Notes under the pieces: model-generated
Database searches by the model: none
What the model was told of the DNA's origin: nothing
Seen by the model: the letters and a program-made list of their open reading frames with translations, nothing else
Part shown: positions 57,631 to 64,000 of the stretch, in pieces
How positions within the stretch are numbered: the first letter of the stretch is position 1
Layout of the letters: every line of letters starts with the position of its first letter
Source of the DNA: Frigoriglobus tundricola
Lineage (GTDB): Bacteria > Planctomycetota > Planctomycetia > Gemmatales > Gemmataceae
NCBI RefSeq assembly: GCF_013128195.2
Contig: NZ_CP053452.2
Span: 5,704,001-5,768,000 of the forward strand
DNA: 64,000 bases
Direction of reading: 5' to 3'
Translations under genes and position numbers: made by a program

Positions 57631-59385
57631 TTATTCCGCGGTGCGGAGGCACACCAGCGGGCGGTGCGGGCGGACGGTCGTGAAGTCCGCGAGCGCCGCG
57701 ACCGGCAACAGCGTGCGGCCGGTGATCTGCTCGGCGTCCCCCACGTACTCCGGCGGCATCACGACCACGTGCGGGCCGGGCGCCGACAGCGTGTCCTTCA
57801 ACTCGCCCCACTCAACAAGGGTATGGAGCGGTCGGCCGAGGTGGTAGGCGAGCAGGTGCGACTCCGCCCGAAACAGCAGGACCGTTTGCGGTGCCGGGGC
57901 GTGGGCGCGGACCGCGGCGGCGAACGGCCGCTTCTCCTGCTTCGCCGCCTCGGCCGGTTCCACCGAGAACCACATCACCGGCCAGACGGCCAGCCCGCCG
58001 GCGAGCGCCAGGCCGAATGCCCACTTCGCGATCTTCACCGAAAGCGGGTTTTCGCGCGACGAAATCCAGCGTTCCACCGCGCACCCGAGCGCGAGCGCGG
58101 CGCCGGGGAAGGCCGGGAGCAAGTAGTCCGCGCGCTTGAACTGCGCCGCGGACAGGACCGCCACCATCACGACGAGCCACACCACCCCGAAGCGGAACAC
58201 GCGGTCCTCGCGCCACGCCCCGGAGCGAAACGACCAGATCGTGAAAAAATTGAGTGCGAAGGTCCACGGCAAAAACGCCATCGCGAACCGCGGGCCGTAG
58301 AACCACCACGGGTGCGCCGCGAGCCCGTCGGACTCGCCCGTGAACCGGGCGACGTTGTGGTACCAGAAGAACACGCGCACGAACTCGCCGCCGGTGGTGT
58401 GGTTCGCCCACACGAACCACGGCGCCGCGACGCCGCCCGCGACCGCACAGCCGAGAACCGCCGCGGAGAACGGGAGCCGCGGGCGCGCGTGCGGGGGAGA
58501 AGCGTACCGCTCCACGATCAGGAACGCCACGGCCGCGCAGCCGATGAGCGCGAGCCCGACCGGCCCCTTCAGCAGCACCGCGGCCCCGGCCGCGAGCGCG
58601 GAGAGGAGGAACCACGGTGCGCTCCTGGGACCGCGGGCGTCCCGCCCGCCCGTTTCGAGTTCCGGCCGCGGAAGCGGTTCCGCGTCTACTTCTGATTCAC
58701 GATTCGGTCGAGATTGTCTGCTTTCTGCGTTTGTGGCACGGGCTTTCCAGCCTGTGTTTCCAGGCACACAGGCTGGAAGGCCCGTGCCACAAGAATCAGA
58801 CACCTTCGACTGGTCCGCGTGTGAAGCCCGTCGGTTGAGCGGGCGGGACGCCCGCGGTCCCAGGGTTCCCCGGTAGAACGCGGTCAGCGACACCGCGACG
58901 GTACACGCCAGCGGCACGTCGATGCGGGCCGTGCGGCCGATCGCGACGAAGTGGTTCGCCGACGCCAGTGCCGTCGCGGCCACGAACGCGCCGGTGGTGT
59001 ACCCCTCGTGACGCAGGAACGCGTACACGAGCAGCACCGCGAGGAGCGCGCCCGTCGCCGCGGGGAGCCGCGCCACCCACGGCGAGACGTGCCCGTCGGC
59101 CAACCAGCCGGCCGCGGCCACGAGCCAGTAGAAACCGGGCGGCTTTTGGAGGTCGCGCTGGCCGTCGAAGAGCGTGGGCAGCCCCCACTCGCCCGTATCG
59201 AGCATCCGTTGCGCGTTCTGTGCCGCGCGGGCCTCGTGGCTGCTCACGAGGTCGCGGGCGCCGAGCTGGAAGAAGAACAACAGGAACAGGGGCAGGACCG
59301 GGGCCACGGTCCCGACGGACCGGAGTAGCCCCCGCGGCACGCGGGGGGCGGTCCCGATGCGCCGGGGCGCGAGAATCGCTTTCAT
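57631..59385 (-). CDS. ArnT-like family 39 glycosyltransferase with an in-frame palindromic insert
   Basis: A 584-residue multi-span membrane protein. It starts MKAILAPRRIGTAPR, with the ATGA overlap to the upstream ABC gene fixing the start. The GT39/ArnT marks are LVSSHEARAAQNAQRMLDTGEWGLPTLFDGQRDLQKPPGFYWLVAAAG, and later AGAAVLLKGPVGLAL, PWWFYGPRFAMAFLPWTF and the C-terminal ArnT-like region (PRPLHTLVEWG). ArnT-type enzymes transfer a sugar from a polyprenyl phosphate to lipid A or similar. About 80 residues between helices (SLTAFYRGTLGPRASRPL to ETGGRDARGPRSAPWFLL) are encoded by a nested palindromic repeat at 58626-58862. The insert is in frame but interrupts a loop. Confidence 0.85.
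   Translation of the reverse strand: MKAILAPRRIGTAPRVPRGLLRSVGTVAPVLPLFLLFFFQLGARDLVSSHEARAAQNAQRMLDTGEWGLPTLFDGQRDLQKPPGFYWLVAAAGWLADGHVSPWVARLPAATGALLAVLLVYAFLRHEGYTTGAFVAATALASANHFVAIGRTARIDVPLACTVAVSLTAFYRGTLGPRASRPLNRRASHADQSKVSDSCGTGLPACVPGNTGWKARATNAESRQSRPNRESEVDAEPLPRPELETGGRDARGPRSAPWFLLSALAAGAAVLLKGPVGLALIGCAAVAFLIVERYASPPHARPRLPFSAAVLGCAVAGGVAAPWFVWANHTTGGEFVRVFFWYHNVARFTGESDGLAAHPWWFYGPRFAMAFLPWTFALNFFTIWSFRSGAWREDRVFRFGVVWLVVMVAVLSAAQFKRADYLLPAFPGAALALGCAVERWISSRENPLSVKIAKWAFGLALAGGLAVWPVMWFSVEPAEAAKQEKRPFAAAVRAHAPAPQTVLLFRAESHLLAYHLGRPLHTLVEWGELKDTLSAPGPHVVVMPPEYVGDAEQITGRTLLPVAALADFTTVRPHRPLVCLRTAE
58626..58862. repeat. Nested palindromic element inserted in frame within the ArnT-like gene
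   Basis: Outer arms are a perfect 24-bp inverted repeat (58626-58649 and 58839-58862; contains GGACCGCGGGCGTCCCGCCC). An inner 25-bp pair (58732-58756 and 58767-58791; one mismatch) contains GGCACGGGCTTTCCAGCCTG. The whole is about 237 bases (79 codons) and keeps the reading frame. Confidence 0.9.
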
Positions 59386-61523
59386 GCGGCGTCGCGGTGG
59401 GGGGCGGGTGCCGGGCGAGCGATCGGTTCCGGAGCGGGCGGGGCGGCCGGGGGCGTCTCCGGGCCCGGTGCCGGCAGTAGGGGGGCGGGCGATTCCGTCC
59501 GCCACGACTGGCCGGACTCGAACAGCCGCCGGTAGGGCGCGCACCGGAGCAGCAGTTCGGCGTGGGTGCCGATGTCGAGCATCTTGCCGTGCTCCATCAT
59601 CACCACGCGGTCCGCGATCTCCGGGACCGTGTTCAGCTTGTGCGTGATGAGGAAGGTGGTGCGGCCCTTGACGAACTCTTTGATCGCCGCGTGGATGTCG
59701 GCTTCGCTCTGCTGGTCGATCTGGCTGGTGAACTCGTCCAGGATCAGCAGGCTGGGGTTGCGGAGGATGGCGCGGGCCAGCGCGATCTTTTGCTTCTCGC
59801 CGCCCGAGAAGTTGCTCCCGCCCTCGCCCATGAGCGCGTCGTACCCGCCCGGTTTCCGCTCGATGCACTCGTGCGCGCGGGCCTTCTTCGCGGCGGCGAG
59901 CACCTCCTCGCGCGTCGCGCCCCGCTTGCCGTAAGCGATGTTGGCCAGAACGGTGTCGTCGAACAGTTGCGTGTCCTGGGTGACGATGCCGATGAGCTTG
60001 CGGAGCGACCGCAGGTGCGCCGTGCGGATGTTCACGCCGTCGATGAGGACCGCGCCGGAGTCGGGGTCGAAGAACCGGGGCAGGAGCGCGAGGAGCGTCG
60101 TCTTGCCGCACCCGTTGCCGCCCACCACGGCGATCGTTTCGCCGGCCCGCACCGTGAAGCTCACGTTGTCGAGCGTCGGCTGCTCGGCCGCCGGGTTGTA
60201 CGAGAAGCACACGTGCCGGAACTCGATCCGGTTCGCGACCCCGGTCGGGCGCGGGCCGTTGCGGTTGCCCTCCACCCGCGGCTCGCGGTCGTACACCTCG
60301 AACACCCGCGTCGAGGCCGCCTCCGCGCCCTGGAGCTTGGCGTACACGCTGGACAGCTTCCGCACCGGGTCCGCGATGGCCGCGAGGAACACGTACAGCG
60401 TCAGGAGCGTGGCGAAGCTGATCGGCTGGGCGCACATCGGCACGCCCCAGATGTCCGTCCGCTTGGTGAGCACCAAGTAAGTTCCGGCGAGGAGGGCGAA
60501 CCCGACCGCCGCGACGACCAGCACCTCCAGCGCCGGGTTGGTGAACGCGTCCAGGTTCACCAGCCGCATCGCCTTGTGGTAGAACTCCCGGTTCGCGGCC
60601 CGGAACCGCCGCCGCTCGTGCGCCTCGCGGGTGAACGCCTTCACCGCGCGCACGCCCTCGAACGTCTCGCGGAGGATCTTGTACATCGCCGACATCCGCT
60701 CCAGCGCCTTCCGGGACGCCTTGCGCATCGCCTTGCTCACCCGCGTCAGCACGTACAGCGCGAGCGGGACCACCACCACGAAGAGCAGGGTCAGTTGCCA
60801 GCAGATGAGGCACGCGGCGACGAAGCACGCGCCCGCCTTGAGCGGTTCCGCGATCACCCGCCCGTACAGCACCTTCAGCCCGCCGCCGATCTGCTCCGTG
60901 TCCGTGGTGAACCGCGACATCAGATCGGTGGTGCCCCCGGCGAGCTGCCGCACGTCCTGGCGGATCACGCGGCGGAAGAACGCGTTGCGGATGTCGAACA
61001 GCGTCCGGTTGGTGACCTGGCCGACGAGCGACTCGTTGAAGAACTCGAACCCGCCCTTGATGACCACGCACACGAGCAGCGCCGCCACGATCCACAGGAA
61101 CGTCTCGAACTTGTCGGTCGGCATGTGCCGGATCAGCTTGGCCCGCAGCCACTGATAGCGGTACGCCCGGTCGGCGTGGTCGCTCTGCTCGTCGGTCTTG
61201 GCCGCAATGGCGGCGGCGATCCGCCGCTTGTACCGTTCTTTGTCCTTCTCCGGCGTGGCGGGGTCCTTTTCGACATCCCGGAGCGCCTTGTTCAGCTCGT
61301 CCAGCTTCACGTTCAGCGTGTCGCGTTGGGCGCTGTGAAGAGCGATCTCGTCGTCCACCCACTCGTGCAGGTTCTTGTCCGAGCTGAGGAGGTTCAGGAC
61401 GGGGTAGAACGCGCCGAGGTTCACGCTCCACAGAACCGCGACGACCAGCGCGCAGAGGACCGACGTGATGAGCCGCCCCCGGTACGGCCACGAGAACCAG
61501 ATGCTCCGTCGGAAGTTCCGCAT
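59382..61523 (-). CDS. ABC exporter (MsbA-like), ATPase/permease fusion
   Basis: A 713-residue half-exporter: N-terminal transmembrane domain (about 1-400) and C-terminal ATPase. It starts MRNFRRSIWFSWPYRGRLITSVL. Between helices 1 and 2 is a 70-residue hydrophilic insert with coiled-coil character (HSAQRDTLNVKLDELNKALRDVEKD). The ATPase has Walker A GGNGCGKTTLLALLP, Q-loop VTQDTQLF, signature NFSGGEKQKIALARAIL, Walker B LLILDEFTSQID and the switch ITHKLNTV. The fold and organisation are those of MsbA and other lipid flippases. The ATGA overlap with the ArnT-like gene suggests a common transcript and function in lipid or glycolipid export to the envelope. A Pro-rich C-terminal tail ends the protein. 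Confidence 0.93.
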   Translation of the reverse strand: MRNFRRSIWFSWPYRGRLITSVLCALVVAVLWSVNLGAFYPVLNLLSSDKNLHEWVDDEIALHSAQRDTLNVKLDELNKALRDVEKDPATPEKDKERYKRRIAAAIAAKTDEQSDHADRAYRYQWLRAKLIRHMPTDKFETFLWIVAALLVCVVIKGGFEFFNESLVGQVTNRTLFDIRNAFFRRVIRQDVRQLAGGTTDLMSRFTTDTEQIGGGLKVLYGRVIAEPLKAGACFVAACLICWQLTLLFVVVVPLALYVLTRVSKAMRKASRKALERMSAMYKILRETFEGVRAVKAFTREAHERRRFRAANREFYHKAMRLVNLDAFTNPALEVLVVAAVGFALLAGTYLVLTKRTDIWGVPMCAQPISFATLLTLYVFLAAIADPVRKLSSVYAKLQGAEAASTRVFEVYDREPRVEGNRNGPRPTGVANRIEFRHVCFSYNPAAEQPTLDNVSFTVRAGETIAVVGGNGCGKTTLLALLPRFFDPDSGAVLIDGVNIRTAHLRSLRKLIGIVTQDTQLFDDTVLANIAYGKRGATREEVLAAAKKARAHECIERKPGGYDALMGEGGSNFSGGEKQKIALARAILRNPSLLILDEFTSQIDQQSEADIHAAIKEFVKGRTTFLITHKLNTVPEIADRVVMMEHGKMLDIGTHAELLLRCAPYRRLFESGQSWRTESPAPLLPAPGPETPPAAPPAPEPIARPAPAPHRDAA

Positions 61524-61727
61524 CGTTCGCGTCTCTCGCCAGCAGCCCGGCCGCGCACACTCGCCCGGACCGGCCGGCCCTTATAACTCCCCCGTTCCGG
61601 TGGGACAAGACGGTTTGCCTAACCCCCCGAGCAGCGGCCCCGCTTCTCGGTTCCCAGTTGAAGTCGGGGCCGCCACGCCGTTTATATTGCAAGTGGTTTC
61701 CCACTCGGAACTCGGAACGGCGGAAAC

Positions 61728-62753
61728 TTGGACCTTCAATCCCACGACCGGTTGCGCGCCTGGCTCGGGCTACCGGCCGACGGCCCCTGGCCGCCGGACC
61801 ACTACGCCCTGCTCGGGCTCGTCCGCGGTTCCGGCGACCTCGCGGACATTGAGGCCCGCGTGCTGGACCGAATGGAACTGCTCCGCCCGCACCAACTGCT
61901 GCACCCGGAACCGGTTACCGAGGGCATGAACCGCCTGGCCCAGGCGCTCGTGTGCCTGACCGATCCCGTCGGCCGCGCCGACTACGACCGCGAACTGGGC
62001 ATCCCCGCGGCGCCGTTCGAGGTCGTCGAGAGCGAACCCGCCGCGAGCGAACCGCTCGTGGAAGTGCCGTTCGAGCCGGGACTTGTGCCGCCCGACGAGC
62101 GGCGGTCTCCCGCTTACGAGGTGGTGCAGGAGCCGCCCCCGCTGCCGTACGAGGTTGTTCCGACTGAACCCAAGGGGCCGCCGCCGCTGCCGTCTCCGCG
62201 TAAAACGCGCCGGCGGCCCGCGCGTGGGTCGGGGCTCACACCGATCGAATCGACGAGCGTGGCGCCGATCAGCCGGCGCGCGGTGTATCGGCGGCTCGCG
62301 GCGCTCCGGAAGGCGCTGCGGGCGTGGGAAAATCTGCGCCCCGTACTCGGAACGCCGACGGAACTCCTGGCAACGCCCGTTTCCGTACTGCTGTTTGTGC
62401 GGGCCCTGGCGGACGCGCGACACGCGCTGCCGGAGGTCAAGTGGGCGGTCCGCGGTCCCGGCACGCCCGGCGGCGTGGTCGCCGCGCTCGTTCGCTTACC
62501 GCACGCGATCCACGCCGTTCGCGTGCTGGTGCCCTCCCAGCGGCAAACGGTCGCCCTCGATTGGCGGAACGGGCTCGACGAGTTGCGCCGCGAGCGCAAG
62601 CGGTTGCGCGAACTGGCGTTCATCGCGCGGCCGCGCCGCAGCGGCGGCGCCGCGGCCCGCCTCGTGCGCGAACTGACCCGGACCCCGGAGTGGTGCCTGG
62701 CGGGTTTCGCGCTCGCGGCACTCGTGTTCGCCTTCTTGCGACGCAACCCCTGA
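61728..62753 (+). CDS. Hypothetical protein with degenerate J-like N-terminus and C-terminal anchor
   Basis: A 341-residue protein starting at TTG (61728); no other start with a clear site was seen. Residues 1-90 (LQSHDRLRAWLGLPADGPWPPDHYALLGL to GRADYDRELGIP) resemble the degenerate J-domain layout of planctomycete proteins (DHYALLGL and a terminal ADYDREL). The HPD motif is missing, so chaperone stimulation is unlikely. A Pro/Glu linker follows. Residues 185-270 are helical with no known name. The C-terminus has a transmembrane helix WCLAGFALAALVFAFLRR. It could be a membrane-tethered scaffold. It is divergent from the MsbA-like exporter (204 bases between starts). Confidence 0.7.
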   Translation: MDLQSHDRLRAWLGLPADGPWPPDHYALLGLVRGSGDLADIEARVLDRMELLRPHQLLHPEPVTEGMNRLAQALVCLTDPVGRADYDRELGIPAAPFEVVESEPAASEPLVEVPFEPGLVPPDERRSPAYEVVQEPPPLPYEVVPTEPKGPPPLPSPRKTRRRPARGSGLTPIESTSVAPISRRAVYRRLAALRKALRAWENLRPVLGTPTELLATPVSVLLFVRALADARHALPEVKWAVRGPGTPGGVVAALVRLPHAIHAVRVLVPSQRQTVALDWRNGLDELRRERKRLRELAFIARPRRSGGAAARLVRELTRTPEWCLAGFALAALVFAFLRRNP

Positions 62754-62850
62754 CGGGGTATTTCCTTGACGTGAATCAGTGCGCCGTCTAGACTTAGGCG
62801 CACAGCACCCCACTGACGATTCCGCGCCGCACCACCGAGGGACCACTCTC

Positions 62851-63369
62851 GTGACCAAAAAAGAGATCGTCAAAACTATCTGCGATCGCGCGAACAAGCA
62901 GCAGCTCATGAAGGGCAACTTGACGCAACTCGCCACGAAGGAAATTGTCCAGTGGACGTTCGAGGCGATCATCGAGACCCTGGTTCAGGAGGGCCGGATC
63001 GAGCTGCGCAACTTCGGCGTGTTCGAAGTGAAGCAGCGCAAGCCGCGCAAAGCGCGGAACCCGCGCACGGGCGCGCGGGTGGACGTGGAGGCGAAGAACG
63101 TCGTCACGTTCCAGCCGGGTAAGGAGATGGAAGAACAGGTCAAGCAGTACGCGAAGCTGGCGGAAGCGAAGAAGAAGCCCCGCAAGAGCAAGGCGCCGAA
63201 GGCGGAACCGAAAATCGCGGAACCGAAGGAACCCGAGGCGAAATTGCCGGTTCCATCGGTCAACGGCACCGGCGCCGCGCCGGACGCTCCGCCCGTGCCG
63301 ATCGTGCCGGTGCCCCCGGCGGTGGTGCCGGCCCCAGAACCGGTCACCTCTGACACCCCGGTGACCTGA
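62851..63369 (+). CDS. HU-family DNA-binding protein with long tail
   Basis: A 172-residue HU/IHF-like nucleoid protein. GTG start with GAGGGA 8 bases upstream. The HU fold covers about residues 1-97: [85 protein letters not shown], including the family R-N-P signature of the DNA-inserting arm. A Lys-rich stretch ([15 protein letters not shown]) and a Pro/Val/Ala tail follow to residue 172. The tail resembles histone H1-like tails found in some HU proteins and could affect DNA compaction. A strong hairpin terminator follows the stop. Confidence 0.92.
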   Translation: MTKKEIVKTICDRANKQQLMKGNLTQLATKEIVQWTFEAIIETLVQEGRIELRNFGVFEVKQRKPRKARNPRTGARVDVEAKNVVTFQPGKEMEEQVKQYAKLAEAKKKPRKSKAPKAEPKIAEPKEPEAKLPVPSVNGTGAAPDAPPVPIVPVPPAVVPAPEPVTSDTPVT

Positions 63370-63386
63370 GTGCTAAGCGAGTCCGG

Positions 63387-63427
63387 AAACACGAACCGCC
63401 GGGGCAAAGCCCCGGCGGTTCGTGTTT
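63387..63427 (+). terminator. Intrinsic terminator after the HU gene
   Basis: Perfect 19-bp stem (arms 63387-63405 and 63409-63427) with a 3-nt AAA loop; TTTT is at the end of the right arm. A high-quality intrinsic terminator. Confidence 0.85.
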
Positions 63428-63428
63428 T

Positions 63429-63522
63429 ACCGTAGTCACCACGCTCCAGCGTGATGTCCTCTGAGATCGGGCGCGCGTCGTTGAATGCACAATCGGGTCC
63501 GGTCGGGGACATCACTACGATG
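63429..63522. repeat. Dispersed palindromic element, family A copy 3 (degenerate)
   Basis: The left arm CGTAGTCACCACGCTCCAGC (63431-63450) is a diverged form of the family A arm, and the spacer keeps GAGATCGGGCGCGCGTCG. The right arm is shortened to GGACATCACTACGATGAGG (63504-63522), lacking the central GCGGAGCGTG. As in copies 1 and 2 it lies between convergent genes. Confidence 0.8.
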
Positions 63523-63594
63523 AGGATCGCTGATTGGAGGGTGACAACGGGGCCGAGCGTAAGTCGCACCCCATCGCGCGGCTGGCCGACAGGA

Positions 63595-63662
63595 ACCGGT
63601 CCCTGTGGGGCCGGTGTTCCCGGCGTCGGCCGGTCTCACAGGGACCGGCTACAGAAGACGTG
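63595..63662. repeat. Dispersed palindromic repeat, family B copy 3 (inverted)
   Basis: Left ACCGGTCCCTGTGGGGCCGG and right CCGGTCTCACAGGGACCGG form an inverted pair. The right flank CTACAGAAGACGTGC is the inverse of the copy at 19818. Base pairs have changed together on both sides of the hairpin (C-G to T-A), indicating that the structure is kept. Confidence 0.8.
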
Positions 63663-63710
63663 CTCGCACCGCCCCGGCAAAATGCCATCACGAATCAACC
63701 CAGTCGCGTA

Positions 63711-64000
63711 TCACCGCCCGTGCCGCTTCTGCAGGTACGTGGCGAGGGCGTGGCCCAGGTCGGCGTCGGTCCGCAGGCGCACGTAGTCGATTTCCAGCCG
63801 CCGGCAGCCGGCCTCGATCGCCTCGATGTGCGCGTGGAGCGCGTTCAAGTAGCTCTCGCGGATGCCGGCCGGGTCGGTGAGGAGTTCCGGCAGCCCTTCC
63901 AGCCCGCGGAACAGTGTGGTGTGGCGGAACGGGAAGTCGAGCTCGGCCGCGTCGAGCGTGTGGAACAGGACCACCTCGTGCTTCTGGTAGCGGAGGTGCT
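63711..64000 (-). CDS. DUF58 domain protein, C-terminal end only
   Basis: The frame is open to the end of the window on the minus strand, so the 5' part lies beyond base 64000. The visible 96 residues are the C-terminus of a DUF58 protein: HEVVLFHTLDAAELDFPFRHTTLFRGLEGLPELL, ESYLNALHAHIEAIEAGCRRLEIDYVRLRTDADLGHALATYL. DUF58 proteins are von Willebrand-like, usually encoded next to MoxR AAA ATPases and membrane proteins, and act in protein maturation at the envelope. The partners are outside the window. Confidence 0.88.
   Translation of the reverse strand, partial: HLRYQKHEVVLFHTLDAAELDFPFRHTTLFRGLEGLPELLTDPAGIRESYLNALHAHIEAIEAGCRRLEIDYVRLRTDADLGHALATYLQKRHGR

Noticed and set aside
59386..61704. 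Upstream extension of the GT39 frame to 1357 residues
   Set aside because: The added part reads in the wrong frame through the ABC exporter gene; the true start is the ATG overlapping the exporter's stop at 59382-59385.

Overview
The window is high-GC bacterial DNA that reads as a planctomycete of the Gemmata type (family Gemmataceae). The markers are a DUF1559 prepilin-like protein, a very large cytochrome protein of the PVC heme-binding type with a C-terminal DUF1080 domain, a TIGR03000-type protein, a giant repeat protein with an 'LEVLEGRxVPA' leader, four Ser/Thr kinase genes, an ECF sigma factor next to a kinase, many HEAT-repeat proteins, and a DUF6513/dihydropteroate-synthase-like protein. 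Most genes are intact single genes with little operon structure. Long antisense ORFs are everywhere because of the GC-rich third codon position, and they were discarded. No tRNA, rRNA or CRISPR array was found. All reading was by eye, so domain calls rest on recognised motifs and not on searches.

Layout. 0-8.8 kb: the end of a secreted beta-repeat protein, an unknown secreted protein, a methyltransferase, a Ser/Thr kinase fused to a DJ-1/PfpI-like domain, small unknown proteins and an aldo/keto reductase. 9-18.8 kb: an MFS exporter, an osmoprotectant-type substrate-binding/permease fusion, an EF-hand plus SGNH-hydrolase gene split by a frameshift, a Gly/Tyr-rich surface protein, and an OFA-type transporter. 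19-30.7 kb: an ECF sigma/kinase pair, HEAT-repeat proteins, a DUF1559 protein, csrA, a DUF1080 protein, an MFS transporter with a charged insertion, and a zincin. 30.7-38.5 kb: topoisomerase IB, the giant cytochrome protein, an isolated sdhB, and an IS1-like transposase in two frames. 38.5-46.3 kb: a flavoprotein/ATP-grasp pair, then two adjacent Ser/Thr kinase-PilZ genes (one frameshifted) and an M20 deacylase. 46.4-50.4 kb: sucC and sucD separated by two unknown genes. 50.4-55.1 kb: an accessory stretch with a decayed gene, an OGG-fold-like protein, a SIMPL-like protein and an AT-richer HEPN-like gene. 55.1-61.5 kb: a minus-strand envelope-glycolipid cluster (MsbA-like ABC exporter, ArnT-like GT39, GT2) followed by the DUF6513 protein. 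61.7-64 kb: a J-like protein, an HU protein and the end of a DUF58 protein.

The most notable non-genic content is a set of dispersed palindromic repeats. One family (8.8, 17.8 and 63.4 kb) lies between convergent genes in all three copies. A nested palindrome of about 240 bp sits in frame inside the ArnT-like gene. The most interesting candidate systems are the tandem kinase-PilZ genes (phosphorylation joined to c-di-GMP sensing), the kinase-DJ-1 fusion that lacks its nucleophile, and the coding palindrome. Four genes or elements carry apparent frameshifts; resequencing would separate decay, recoding and assembly error.
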